Translations under genes and position numbers: made by a program | Assembly: GCA_964646625.1 (NCBI GenBank) | Contig: CAZYHC010000021.1 | Span: 1-64,000 of the forward strand | Reading direction: 5' to 3' | Length of the DNA stretch: 64,000 nucleotides | Source: DAOULT01 sp964646625 | GTDB taxonomy: Bacteria; Chloroflexota; Anaerolineae; CAZYHC01 | The notes under the pieces: model-generated | The model's database searches: none | Told to the model about the DNA's origin: nothing | Seen by the model: the letters and a program-made list of their open reading frames with translations, nothing else | Shown here: positions 24,022 to 33,463 of the stretch, piece after piece | Position numbering within the stretch: the stretch's first letter is position 1 | How the letters are laid out: each line of letters opens with the position of its first letter

Positions 24022-25563
24022 TTAAGGGAGGGCTGATCTCTGTATCTTGCCCGAGGTGGTCTTGGGTAGCTCGGTGCGGAACTCGACGATGGCGGGCACC
24101 ATGAAATCTTCCAACCTCCTGGCACAAAAGCCAATAACCTCCCGCTCGCTCAACCGCGCCCCATTGTGAGGGACGATCACCGCCTTGATCGCCTGGCCCA
24201 GGATCGCATCGGGCACTCCGATCACCGCTGCTTCCAGGACCCCTTCCATGCTATAAAGGACGTTTTCCACCTCCCTGGGGTACACCTTCTCTCCCCGGCT
24301 TTTGATCAGGTCATCCCGACGGCCTTTGAAGTAAAGAAAGCCTTCCTCGTCCAGGGTGAAGAGATCGCCGGTGTAAAGCACTCTTTCGCCCGGATAAGGG
24401 CCGGGGCGATAGGTTCTCTCTGTCTCTTCCGGCATTTCCCAATAACCCTGCATCACGTGTGAGCCTCTGACTACCAACTCTCCTATCTCCCCTGGCCTGA
24501 CCCTTTCGCCTTTTTCGTTGATGATATAAACCTCGGTGTTGGGCATAGCTTTGCCCACCGAGGTCGGCCGGCGGTCTATCTCCTCTGGGGGGAGATAGGA
24601 TGCCCGCTTGCATTCCGCCAGGCCGTACATGGAGTAGATTTTGGTGTGGGGGAAGGTTTCCCGCAGTTGTCTGATATGGCTGACGGGCAAGGCCGCGCCT
24701 GTATTGGTGATGTAGCGCAGGGCGGAGAGGTCACGGGCTTTCAGGTCTTTGATCGAGAGCAGGCGAGCGAAAATGGTAGGCACCCCGGGGAAGCCGGTTA
24801 CCCTCTCTTTTTCTAAGAGATTAACCACCGCGTAGGGATAAACGAAGCCCCTTTCCAGAATCAGCGTCGCTCCTGTCTGAAAGGCCATAAGCACCTGATA
24901 CAGACCATAGTCAAAGGATAAAGGCAGGACGTTCAGGATGATGTCTGGAGGGACGTTTTCCAGATATTGGGTGATGGAGGTGGAAGCAGCAATCACGTTC
25001 AGGTGGGTGGACATCACCCCTTTGGGCCGGCCGGTGCTGCCGGAAGTGTAAACGAGGGCGGCCAGGTCCACGTCGATGCCGGTTCGGGGCGGCTGATGGT
25101 CAGGATAAGTGTCCAATATCTCTTCAAAGGATGGCCGGGAAGGCGGCAGCTCTTCACCTTCCTCTTCCTCAACCGCCCCGCAAGTGATAACCAGTTCCAG
25201 CGAGAGCACTCTTCGGGAAATTTCGGAGAGCAGTTGAGCCTGGCGGGCCTGAGCGACCAACGCTTTAGCCCGACAATCGTTCAGGATGTAAGCCAATTTA
25301 TCTGCCTTGGTGCCGTGGTGGATGATCGAAAATACGGCCCCGGCCTTCAAGATAGCGAAGATAGCAATCACCACTTCCGGGCAGTTAGGCAGGAAGATCG
25401 CCACCCGGTCGCCTCTCTTCACTCCATTTTCGAGCAAGGCATGGGCCACCTTGTTAGCCACGCTTTCGAGCAGAGTGTAAGTCCACCTCTGTCCTTCAAA
25501 GACCAAAGCAACCTTATCTGGAAAGCGCCGGGCACTATTTGGCAGGAAATCGTTCACTAACAT
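24022..25563 (-). CDS. AMP-forming acyl/aryl ligase (ANL superfamily)
   Basis: A 513-residue adenylate-forming enzyme. The phosphate-binding loop YTSGSTGRPKG lies at about 171-181, followed by YSMYGLAECKRASYLP (A5), YTGDLFTLDEEGFLYFKGRRDDLIKSRGEKVYP (A7-A8) and the catalytic Lys in TTSGKIQRSAL at the C-terminus. It resembles the acyl-CoA ligases of exosortase polysaccharide loci. With the ACP three genes on, it likely activates a carboxylic acid and loads it on the ACP. ATG at 25563 is preferred (GGGGG 5 nt upstream); GTG at 25575 is an alternative. First gene of the operon driven by the tandem-operator promoter at 25671-25724. Confidence 0.9.
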   Translation of the reverse strand: MLVNDFLPNSARRFPDKVALVFEGQRWTYTLLESVANKVAHALLENGVKRGDRVAIFLPNCPEVVIAIFAILKAGAVFSIIHHGTKADKLAYILNDCRAKALVAQARQAQLLSEISRRVLSLELVITCGAVEEEEGEELPPSRPSFEEILDTYPDHQPPRTGIDVDLAALVYTSGSTGRPKGVMSTHLNVIAASTSITQYLENVPPDIILNVLPLSFDYGLYQVLMAFQTGATLILERGFVYPYAVVNLLEKERVTGFPGVPTIFARLLSIKDLKARDLSALRYITNTGAALPVSHIRQLRETFPHTKIYSMYGLAECKRASYLPPEEIDRRPTSVGKAMPNTEVYIINEKGERVRPGEIGELVVRGSHVMQGYWEMPEETERTYRPGPYPGERVLYTGDLFTLDEEGFLYFKGRRDDLIKSRGEKVYPREVENVLYSMEGVLEAAVIGVPDAILGQAIKAVIVPHNGARLSEREVIGFCARRLEDFMVPAIVEFRTELPKTTSGKIQRSALP

Positions 25564-25670
25564 CTTGGCCCCCACGGAAAATTGTCGAGCACTTCTTTAC
25601 CTCACCTTTCCTCAGATAGCCCCTCATAGGGCTTCGCAGCGGAAAAATCAATTTCTACCCTACATATTCT

Positions 25671-25724
25671 ATTTTACACTTTAAAGGTTAGAAAAAGATA
25701 TAAAAAGGGTAAGAGAAAGATTAG
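25671..25724 (-). promoter_or_regulatory. Tandem 11-bp operator plus -10 (Pho-box-like promoter, site B)
   Basis: Read on the minus strand: CTAATC (25724-25719), CTTACC (25713-25708), TATATC (25702-25697), CTAACC (25691-25686), each exactly 11 bp apart with T-rich spacers, then 9 bp, then TAAAAT (25676-25671). No -35 hexamer. The start codon of the AMP ligase is about 108 bp downstream. Geometry is identical to site A. The rest of the 339-bp gap (25725-25914) holds no gene I can support. Confidence 0.75.
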
Positions 25725-25914
25725 AAATTCCTTATTAACGAGCTATTAAATTGGATGGCGTATTTTTCACATCATGCTTTGAGAGTGGTACACGTACATG
25801 ACGGCCAGGCTAGCGATTGGAAGGCAGCGATCGGTACGCAACCACGTGAACCAGAGCGTGGTGGGCACAACGGTGGCAGAGGGGCTGAAAGCCCTGAGAG
25901 AGCGGGCGGTCTCT

Positions 25915-27462
25915 TCAGGGAAAAAACTTTCGCCCCCCCAGCCTGATAATGATGACCCCTCCTGTCAGAAGCAAGGCCGGGCCGAGCGCGATGGCTAACT
26001 CTAAAAGCTCATCGCTCTCGGTATACAATCCTGCGGGCAGGCCGGTAGTGCCCGACAGCAGCGTGGGGTAAGGCGTGGCCGTTGGCCGGAGCCTGGGTGT
26101 AGGAGTGGGCGTTTGGGTAAGAGTGGGAGCAGGAGTGGAGGCGGGAGGGGGAGAAGATGCAGACGTGGTTGAAGCTGGCGGGAGGCCATCAGGCTGGTTG
26201 CCGCTATACCATACCTCCCTAATCCCGTCTTCCCACGAATCCTCACGTGTGAACCAAACCGTGTGCAGCCGGTTATCCCGGCCTATTACAATTTTTGTAT
26301 ACTCAGGGTACAACCTGGCGCCAGAGTAAATTTTTTCAGCCTCAGACCAGCTTTTTCCCTCCCAGGTCAGGTGGTAAACGCCCAGTGGAGCCTCCTCCAC
26401 GAGGTCCTCACGGCCTACCACGACCAGATGAATACGCCCTGCGCTGTCAGCCGCCATATCATACATATCAAAATGCAGCCCTTGTTGGCCGGGGCGGGCC
26501 AATATTCCTGGAATCACCTGCGGCGGCAGCCAGGAGCGCCCCCCATCCGCCGACCATTGATAGAAAAATTCCGGGCGCGAGGTCGCTCTCCAGACCAGCA
26601 TCACCCCTCCGCGATCATCGCCGCCCACCGTAATCTGGGTCGGTGATTGAGGGTAGGTCAGATAAATGGCGGGCTCCCAGGTCTCACCGCCGTCCGTAGA
26701 GAAGGTATAACCACTGTAGAGAGGATTGCCGTCCCCGGTCAGGCGGTCCCACCCTTCGTCCCAGGCCACGTGTATCGTGTCGTGGCCGTCGATTTCCATC
26801 TGGGGGTGGCTGGAGCCCGTGGCCGGGGAGCGAAAGAGGTTGAGGGGGTAGGACCAGGTCTGGCCGCCATCTGGGGAACGGCGGTAGAAAATATCCGAAT
26901 AACAGGACTGGAGTTCCATCCCGCCAGCGCATACGATATCGTCATATATCACGTGGATCGTGCCTTTAGAATCCACGGCTATATCTCCCATGTAGCCGTT
27001 TCCCTGATTGAGACGGTGGGGCGCAGACCACGAGGAGGCTGCCCTAGCTTTTACGGCGGGGGCTTTCTGGTAACTCATACTTAGCACGTTGACCGCAGAG
27101 CCGCCAAAGAGCATGTGCAGATTCCCGTCCCGATCCGCTGCAATAGCGTTGCGGATGATATCCTCAGAAGGAGGGACAATGTCGCTCGGTTCCGACCAGG
27201 TTTGCCCATTGTACATGCTGTAGTAGACCTGTTCCAGGTGCCCCCTCGTCACGGCCGTAGTCTCACACCAGACCACGTGCACATTTCCCAGGCTATCTAC
27301 TGCCAGATCAGGGAACCAAGAGCCATTAGAGGTATGCGATATGTTAACCGGCTCGCTCCACGTTCCCGTCTGAGCAAATCCAGCAGGAGCAGAGGTAAGC
27401 AGTAAAAAGGCCAGACATAAGCAGTACAGTATGGTTTTGCCCACGCACTTGCAGGATATCAT
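25915..27462 (-). CDS. Secreted, membrane-anchored BNR/sialidase-like beta-propeller protein
   Basis: A 515-residue protein with a signal peptide (residues 1-30, cleavage after GFA). The body is a series of blades with Asp-box-like repeats (SPDGGQTWSYP, STDGGETWEPA, SADGGRSWLPP) and WSEP motifs, as in sialidase-fold proteins. A Thr/Pro-rich linker (TLTQTPTPTPRLRP) leads to a C-terminal membrane helix and the short basic tail GGRKFFP. It overlaps the upstream gene by four bases (ATGA) and is the last gene of the large operon. Catalytic sialidase residues could not be confirmed; it may be a binding or structural surface protein. Confidence 0.8.
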   Translation of the reverse strand: MISCKCVGKTILYCLCLAFLLLTSAPAGFAQTGTWSEPVNISHTSNGSWFPDLAVDSLGNVHVVWCETTAVTRGHLEQVYYSMYNGQTWSEPSDIVPPSEDIIRNAIAADRDGNLHMLFGGSAVNVLSMSYQKAPAVKARAASSWSAPHRLNQGNGYMGDIAVDSKGTIHVIYDDIVCAGGMELQSCYSDIFYRRSPDGGQTWSYPLNLFRSPATGSSHPQMEIDGHDTIHVAWDEGWDRLTGDGNPLYSGYTFSTDGGETWEPAIYLTYPQSPTQITVGGDDRGGVMLVWRATSRPEFFYQWSADGGRSWLPPQVIPGILARPGQQGLHFDMYDMAADSAGRIHLVVVGREDLVEEAPLGVYHLTWEGKSWSEAEKIYSGARLYPEYTKIVIGRDNRLHTVWFTREDSWEDGIREVWYSGNQPDGLPPASTTSASSPPPASTPAPTLTQTPTPTPRLRPTATPYPTLLSGTTGLPAGLYTESDELLELAIALGPALLLTGGVIIIRLGGRKFFP

Positions 27463-29168
27463 ATACCCTCGTCTGCAACCATAGATGATAACTTATCTGA
27501 ATGTATTCTATACACCGCCGTTTGGGAATTGGAGAAAACTTCTTCTAAATACGAAGCCCTACCTGGATTATACGGCCCCAGTTCCCGTTCTGGTTCCCCA
27601 AAGAATACGTAATCGATATCGTGTTCCCGAAGGAGATGTAACCTGAAATTTTCATCCGTTTTTACATCAAAAAATTTCTCTACCGTGTCTTTCTTGCCGA
27701 GAAAATCAAGCGTGTGGGCCCAGTGGGCCAGAAAAGCCCTGCTATCGGTCAGAGCCGGGATGTATCGACCGATGGTCAAAGAGCTGAAGACAACATCATC
27801 AGGTTGTGCGTTGCTTTCCAGCCAGTGGATAGCTTCGAACTCGTCCCTGGACAAATAATAAGGGTAGTGGTGCCGGTTCAAGTCTACGAAGCGCCAGGCG
27901 AACAGGTAGAGGTTAGCAGGTATCACCGCCAGCATAAAAATCGCTACCAGCCCATTCCGAAAGTATTTCCCATGCCAGGCTCCTCCCTCACGGCGCTTCC
28001 CCCCAAGAAGCTGGAAAAGACCGCCGGTCGCCAAGATACCTATAGGCACCTGCCAGCTATTGAGCATGTGAATCTGGAAGTTGGCGGGTACGTAGGTGAT
28101 GGCCCAGCCAGCCACGAACCAGACCCCGACGAAGAGCCCTGCTTCGCCGGGCAGAGGGCCCGGTGAGTCCACACCGCGGCCCGCGTTCCAAAGCCACAGG
28201 AGTATGGTTACAAGCGCCGCGATGAAAGGCAACCCTAGTAAGATGACCATGTGCTGCGGAGGAGGGGTGAAGACCCAGGCGTTAACGAACTGAGCCAACA
28301 CCTCCCTCCAGGTCGGGCTGAGACGGGTGAGCAACACGGCATAGAGGGCCGGAGGCCACGAGAGCAACCCGACGACAGCCATACTTTTTATCCAGCAGGT
28401 CGGCAGTCGCCGGTCGCGTAGCAGGCGGGCCCCGATGTACGCGGCCGGAACCCCCCACACGATCAGCAGATCGTAGCCATGCTGCCAGCCCAAAAAATGC
28501 GCTACCAGCCCGGCGTAAATAGCATAGCGAAGCTGTCCGCGCCACGACCCAACTATCAACAGCCAGAAGACGAGCAGGATCAAGCCTGCCGCCTCGATAA
28601 AGTGCGGATAGGCCATCAGGCATAGAAAAGAGTTCCCCTCGGCGACATATACGTCCAGCGGATAGGGCACATCTTGCAGCCCCAAGATGTATTTCAGCAC
28701 CACCAGCACCCACCCGAACCCTGAAGCCAGCGCAATCGCCAGAAAAGCCACGCGCCTCCGCCGCACGTCGGGGAAGCTCAAAGCAACGAAGAGATAGAGC
28801 AACACCAGGAAGAACGCCCCGGCCAGCCAGCGGAAAATCTGATATACCAGGGCGTAATGCAGGCCGGTATAACGTCCAAACCGCCCTAAAGTCCACCACA
28901 GCAGGTTGAAGAAGATAGGAGGATTGGATTCCGGCGTGAGCCTGTTCGGGATCAGGAAGGCGGTCTGGAAACCCCTGTACCAGGCCAGGTATTGAGCATG
29001 GTCAGACACGTTCAGGATAAAGCCCATGAATTGTTTTTCGGGCGGCGTGGTAAGAGCAGCAAAAGCGTAGGGCAGTGAAGTCAACACCAGCACCGCGATT
29101 ATGAACAACCCCACGAAACGCCATTCGCTTCTTTCCATTCTCAGTGTTTCGGTTCTCAATGATTGCAC
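27459..29168 (-). CDS. Polytopic membrane protein, GT39-like
   Basis: About 569 residues with some ten hydrophobic segments and a C-terminal soluble region (SRDEFEAIHWLESNAQPDDVVFSS). This is the general plan of GT-C glycosyltransferases that use lipid-linked sugars, but a convincing catalytic Asp motif in the first loop is not clear. GTG at 29168 is preferred because AAGGAGG lies 7 nt upstream and it falls after the stop of the preceding gene; ATG at 29216 would overlap that gene and lacks a ribosome site. One of six polytopic proteins of this kind in the operon. Confidence 0.75.
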   Translation of the reverse strand: MQSLRTETLRMERSEWRFVGLFIIAVLVLTSLPYAFAALTTPPEKQFMGFILNVSDHAQYLAWYRGFQTAFLIPNRLTPESNPPIFFNLLWWTLGRFGRYTGLHYALVYQIFRWLAGAFFLVLLYLFVALSFPDVRRRRVAFLAIALASGFGWVLVVLKYILGLQDVPYPLDVYVAEGNSFLCLMAYPHFIEAAGLILLVFWLLIVGSWRGQLRYAIYAGLVAHFLGWQHGYDLLIVWGVPAAYIGARLLRDRRLPTCWIKSMAVVGLLSWPPALYAVLLTRLSPTWREVLAQFVNAWVFTPPPQHMVILLGLPFIAALVTILLWLWNAGRGVDSPGPLPGEAGLFVGVWFVAGWAITYVPANFQIHMLNSWQVPIGILATGGLFQLLGGKRREGGAWHGKYFRNGLVAIFMLAVIPANLYLFAWRFVDLNRHHYPYYLSRDEFEAIHWLESNAQPDDVVFSSLTIGRYIPALTDSRAFLAHWAHTLDFLGKKDTVEKFFDVKTDENFRLHLLREHDIDYVFFGEPERELGPYNPGRASYLEEVFSNSQTAVYRIHSDKLSSMVADEGI

Positions 29169-29181
29169 GACTTTCCCTCCT

Positions 29182-30726
29182 TCACTTAACCTGTTTCTTA
29201 CTTTGCTTTTCCGCATAGCGGGGGGAGATGTCGAGCGAGTTCCGGCTGAGCCGGACGTATTGGCTCTCGTCCCACCTTAAATATCTAAGGGCCTTTCCCT
29301 CGGGCAGGGGTAATACTTGCAGGTATGGGCCAGCCTGAAGCTGCGGCAGCACCGAATCGTCGAAGAGAACGAGGGTATGCACGTGCTCCGGCAGGGCCAG
29401 GGTTGCCTCGTCAAGCTGGTGCGAAAGGGGCGTAAGCTGGAAATCCCGCAGGTAGAAATCCGGCAGACGGAAATTACGTGACCCGGCGAGCACCACCGTC
29501 TCCCCAGGCTGGAAAGCCCTGCGAATGGCTTCCAGGCGGCAAGTTACATCGGCGTCATACTCCCTGATGGTGGTCCAGGTCGGGGTGCTGAAAATCGAGC
29601 GAGGGTCATCAAACAGGCGCGGCGGGCCAAACCAGAAAAACGCACCGTTGCCCACGACCACCAAAAGGATCGCGGCCCTCCAGGTACGTGCCCCGCCATT
29701 CGCCCGACGTCTGGTCACCATAGCGATAGCCAGCCCGGCAATGATGACGAAGGCGGGCATGATGGTAAAGGTATGGCCGGGTTGCCTGAGGTGAATGAAG
29801 ACGAAATATACCGCCGCCGGAGCAATCCAGAGGGCAAGCGTCTGTGCTCTCCGATCGGTCAGCAGGATGCGCGGCAGGCGCTCCAAATCGTGCCGATGCC
29901 GGTATAGGGCATATAGCCCCGGCACAAAACCTGCCCCGACACAAAACACGGTAAACACCCCCAGGCGAGCCGTATTGACGGCCACACTCGTCAGCCTGCT
30001 CGATTCCTCCAGGTGGCTGCTGCGCCACCAGCCCATCACTTCCCAATATGCAACTGGCCCGCCGGATAACACGATCATGGGGATGGCCCAGAGCGCCACC
30101 CCCCCGGCCATTACGGCCAACGCCAGGGCTATTTTGCGCCCCGGAAACCGGCGCGCCGAGATAGCCCAGAGCGGGAACAGGAAAACAGGGGTGTTCGGCC
30201 TTACTCCACCAGCGAGCCCTAAAAGCAGCGCAGAGGCGAAGAGCACTTTTTCGTTTCCGGCCTGCTGTCTGAAGCATAAAAAGACCAACGCCGCCACCAG
30301 GCAAGCCTCGGGCATATACGAAAGTGCCACTTCCCCGTGAAACCAGATGAGCGGGCTGCTCAACAACAGTAGAGCCGCGTTCAGGCCCGTCCTCTTTCCA
30401 AACCAATGCCTGCCCAGCAGGAAGATCAAAGCCGCGGCCAATCCACTGGAGAGGACGCTGAGCCAGACCAGGCTGGCGTTGGGGTCGGGCAGGCACCAGT
30501 TGATGCACTTAGCAGCCCACAGGTAAATGACAAACGTCCCCGGGGGATGGGGTTGATGCAGCCGCACGTCAAAATGCTCCAGCGCCAGAGCGAAATTGAC
30601 CGAATCCCAATGGTGCAGTATCCTGCTTCGGAAAGGGATTCGACTCACGATGCCCACCACAAATAGAATGGCAGCCAGGCCCCAGGGGTCAAGGCGGGAA
30701 CGCAGCGAGTGAACCTTATTAAGCAT
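29182..30726 (-). CDS. Polytopic membrane glycosyltransferase-like protein (GT39-like)
   Basis: A 514-residue protein with about ten membrane segments. The first loop has RSRILHHWDSVNFALALEHF, in the position where GT-C enzymes keep an acidic catalytic residue, and HQPHPPGTFVIYL follows, as in related PMT/ArnT-like proteins. The start at 30726 overlaps the upstream stop (ATGCTTAA) with AAGGAG 11 nt upstream. Residues past 400 form a soluble C-terminal domain. Probably transfers a sugar from a polyprenyl carrier on the outer face of the membrane; acceptor unknown. Confidence 0.78.
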   Translation of the reverse strand: MLNKVHSLRSRLDPWGLAAILFVVGIVSRIPFRSRILHHWDSVNFALALEHFDVRLHQPHPPGTFVIYLWAAKCINWCLPDPNASLVWLSVLSSGLAAALIFLLGRHWFGKRTGLNAALLLLSSPLIWFHGEVALSYMPEACLVAALVFLCFRQQAGNEKVLFASALLLGLAGGVRPNTPVFLFPLWAISARRFPGRKIALALAVMAGGVALWAIPMIVLSGGPVAYWEVMGWWRSSHLEESSRLTSVAVNTARLGVFTVFCVGAGFVPGLYALYRHRHDLERLPRILLTDRRAQTLALWIAPAAVYFVFIHLRQPGHTFTIMPAFVIIAGLAIAMVTRRRANGGARTWRAAILLVVVGNGAFFWFGPPRLFDDPRSIFSTPTWTTIREYDADVTCRLEAIRRAFQPGETVVLAGSRNFRLPDFYLRDFQLTPLSHQLDEATLALPEHVHTLVLFDDSVLPQLQAGPYLQVLPLPEGKALRYLRWDESQYVRLSRNSLDISPRYAEKQSKKQVK

Positions 30727-32248
30727 CGTCAAGTGACTCCTTCTGTAGCCTGCCGAAGCCGGCCAGGGGCTTACTGAACGCAGCCTGGGCCAGGGGTTTG
30801 TTCCCCGGCCAGGCGCAGGCCCACAGTAAAGCAATAATTACCAGCCCGCCCGCCAGCGGCACGAGGCTCCAAAATGAGCGCAATCCCAGGCTCATCCCCA
30901 GGTTGCGGGCAATATCCCCTGAAGCAAATCTGGGGATCGAGTAGTTGAATAACGGGTTTGGAGTCCAGTCTGGAAAGCTTTGTCCTCCAATAGACTCAAT
31001 CCATACGCAAGCTACGGACCATAGCGTCAGTCCGCCAACGACTAATTGCCCTATCCTGCGCCCGGTCAAAACCGGCCAGGCTATGCCTAGCCCCACAGCC
31101 ATAAAGGGCAACATCGGCAACAAATATCGAGGCCCTACGGCGAAGCCCCCTTCCCACATGATCGACGAGCCGTTAAACAGCAGGAAGCTGATAATCGCCC
31201 AGGCACATACAGCCCATTCGGTCAGATAGATACGACGGTGCCGCCAGAGGCCAAAGCCTGCCACCGCAGGCAATAGCACCGGCGAGAGGTAGAACAAACC
31301 GCGAAAGGAGCCAAAAGTAATACCCCAGAGAGCGTCCGGCCGGGGATAGGTGAGGCTGAGGAAGCCGGTATGGTGCTTCTCCACGTAGAGCGTGGAATAG
31401 AGGTATCCCGTCGTCAAAAGCTTTCCGTAAATCGCCCAATTGTATGCCCCTTGCAGCACTGCCGGTAGCAGAGCCCCGACCGCAATCCATAGTACAGTCC
31501 GCATTGACCGCACCGACCACAGCGCATACAGAGCCAGAGCCCCCGCCATCAATATGGCGGGATATTCCGTGATCACCGCCCAGCCCAGCAGTAACCCCAC
31601 CACCCCCAGCTTCCAGGGCGAGGGGCACGCCCCACCCACCTGAAAGATCAGGTAGAAGGCCAGGAACAACAAAAAGGCGACCAGTTGGTGGCTGAAAAAG
31701 TTTCCGGTATAGGGGAAGGCCGGGGTAGCCAGGCCATATACCAGGGCCGTGAGCAGGCGAGGGCCCTCCTCCTCCACGAAAAAGCCCAGAAAGCGATACA
31801 AAATTACCCCCAGCAACGCCGAAGGCACGGATACGGTGAAGAAAGTCACGAAGTAGAGTGCCAGGGCAAAGTATACCTTCTGTGGCAACAGCCCCGTCCC
31901 GTCCTGGCGCAACGTGGCGGCCAATGCTTCACCCTGGGTCAGTTTTTCTGTCAACCGGGTTACCGCCGGGATAGCGGCCATCGTCCTGAATACGGCGTAG
32001 AAAGGGACGGCCAGGAACGATAAGCCGGGAGCCTTATCACTGTAGTAGTGGCCCTCGTAGCAGGCGTAGTCGCCAGTGTTCTGGTAGTATTCGTCAATGT
32101 CCAGTCTCCCCTGGTCAACTATAGCCATCACCAGGTCAAGCCGGGAGTTCTGGCTCCAACTGGCCCAGCGCGGGAAGAAGTAGCCATAGCAAGTCAACAG
32201 CACCAGGAAGATACATATCTCGTGTCGGTATCGCTTCAGCCAGTCCAT
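30719..32248 (-). CDS. Polytopic membrane protein, GT-C-like
   Basis: A 509-residue protein with ten or more hydrophobic segments. A first periplasmic-type loop includes NSRLDLVMAIVDQGRLDIDEYYQNTGDYACYEGHYYSDKAPGLSFLA, where acidic residues and the DKAPG motif match conserved loops of bacterial GT-C-like proteins. ATG at 32248 is chosen with GAGAGG 7 nt before it; a GTG at 32263 overlaps the upstream stop (GTGA) and is an alternative. It is the third in a row of such genes. Substrate unknown. Confidence 0.77.
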   Translation of the reverse strand: MDWLKRYRHEICIFLVLLTCYGYFFPRWASWSQNSRLDLVMAIVDQGRLDIDEYYQNTGDYACYEGHYYSDKAPGLSFLAVPFYAVFRTMAAIPAVTRLTEKLTQGEALAATLRQDGTGLLPQKVYFALALYFVTFFTVSVPSALLGVILYRFLGFFVEEEGPRLLTALVYGLATPAFPYTGNFFSHQLVAFLLFLAFYLIFQVGGACPSPWKLGVVGLLLGWAVITEYPAILMAGALALYALWSVRSMRTVLWIAVGALLPAVLQGAYNWAIYGKLLTTGYLYSTLYVEKHHTGFLSLTYPRPDALWGITFGSFRGLFYLSPVLLPAVAGFGLWRHRRIYLTEWAVCAWAIISFLLFNGSSIMWEGGFAVGPRYLLPMLPFMAVGLGIAWPVLTGRRIGQLVVGGLTLWSVACVWIESIGGQSFPDWTPNPLFNYSIPRFASGDIARNLGMSLGLRSFWSLVPLAGGLVIIALLWACAWPGNKPLAQAAFSKPLAGFGRLQKESLDDA

Positions 32249-32259
32249 GTCACAGCCTC

Positions 32260-33459
32260 TCACTTATTATGTAAAGCTCGTAGATAAACAGCCTCCAACG
32301 GCTTGCAGGCCGTTCGGTAGTCATATTTCTCCACGACCACCTGACGGCCATTGGCTATCAATCGTGCCGCGCGCTGCTCGTCGCTCAACAAGCGGAGCAC
32401 CTCGGCGGCGAATGTGGCCGCTTCGTCTGCCACCAGGATATCCTTGCCAGGCCTCACCTCAATCCCTTCACAGCCCAACGTGGTGGAAACGATGGGGATG
32501 CCCCGCGCCCAGTTTTGCAGAATCTTCACCCGCATCCCGGAGCCAGCCCGCACCGGCACGACCACCAGGGCCGCCCGTTGAAAATAAGAGGTGGGATCAG
32601 CCACGTAGCCGGCGACGTTGATGCCCATGCCATTTCCATCCAGGGCAACTATCTCCGGGGGAGGATCCTTCCCCACCACGTCGAACTGCACCCCGGGCCG
32701 TTGGGCACGAATGAGGGGAAACACTTCACGGGCAAACCACAACACGGCGTCAACGTTAGGCGGCCAATACATGGTGCCAATATGGAGGATGTGCCTGGCC
32801 TGCGGTCGCCGGGCCACCGGCCGCGCCTCATCCGTATCGATAGCGATGGGGATGACCTGGACGTCCAGCCTTTGCCCGGCAGCCTCTTCCAGCGTCGCCC
32901 GGTCCTCATCGCTGACAGCCAGCACGGCGTCGAACTGGCGGCAGATACGGCCCTCATATTCCTTCAACAGCTTCCATTCCCGCTCGAAAATCCACCTCCT
33001 GGGCCCGGCAGGCATGGTCTCCCCCAGCCGTTTGTAGAGCATCCAGAGAGCGTTATGGGCGTCGAGTATCTTGAAGGGGCCGGGCACGCGTGCCGCGTAT
33101 TGGGCCATGTTGAGTTGGTCGGCGTGGGCCACCTCAAAGTGCGTTTCGGCAGCCAGGCGCGCTATCAGGTGATGCATCGCCGCCCGCTGGTCGCGGAGCA
33201 TTATAAACGGCTGGCCGCTTAGAAAGCTACGCCCCATGTACCACAGGTCACGCCAGACGCCTCTCCTCATGGGCACAGTATGGATGGCCCGGCAGTAGCG
33301 CCGTAGATGGGCCACCTCATCGGCCTGATCGCCGCGCACAAAAGAGACCAGCGTTACCTCGTGGCCCCAAGCCAGGTACTTGAGCACGTTATAGGTTTTG
33401 ATCTTGGGGCCACTATCCGGCGGATAAGGAAGCACCTGGGTCAACAGCAGGACGTTCAT
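32260..33459 (-). CDS. Glycosyltransferase family 4
   Basis: A 399-residue GT-B enzyme. It opens MNVLLLTQVLPYPPDSGPKIKTYN, shared with the paralogue at 37269-38471 (FPYPPDNGSKIRVFN). The donor domain has HIGTMYWPPNVDAVLWFA and RGIPIVSTTLGCEGI. It belongs to the sugar-transferase type seen in exosortase polysaccharide loci. It should act in the cytoplasm on the lipid-linked repeat unit. Four bases separate it from the upstream GT2 gene. Confidence 0.9.
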   Translation of the reverse strand: MNVLLLTQVLPYPPDSGPKIKTYNVLKYLAWGHEVTLVSFVRGDQADEVAHLRRYCRAIHTVPMRRGVWRDLWYMGRSFLSGQPFIMLRDQRAAMHHLIARLAAETHFEVAHADQLNMAQYAARVPGPFKILDAHNALWMLYKRLGETMPAGPRRWIFEREWKLLKEYEGRICRQFDAVLAVSDEDRATLEEAAGQRLDVQVIPIAIDTDEARPVARRPQARHILHIGTMYWPPNVDAVLWFAREVFPLIRAQRPGVQFDVVGKDPPPEIVALDGNGMGINVAGYVADPTSYFQRAALVVVPVRAGSGMRVKILQNWARGIPIVSTTLGCEGIEVRPGKDILVADEAATFAAEVLRLLSDEQRAARLIANGRQVVVEKYDYRTACKPLEAVYLRALHNK

Positions 33460-33463
33460 CGCT

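Noticed and set aside
25755..25914. Short plus-strand open frames in the gap between the two polysaccharide operons
   Set aside because: They lack a ribosome site and recognisable family and overlap the end of the BNR-propeller gene; coding potential could not be supported.
25892..25920. Hairpin CCCTGAGAGA / TCTCTTCAGGG at the end of the BNR-propeller gene as a terminator
   Set aside because: On the minus strand no U-tract follows; the T-run precedes the stem. It overlaps the stop codon, so it may be coincidental.
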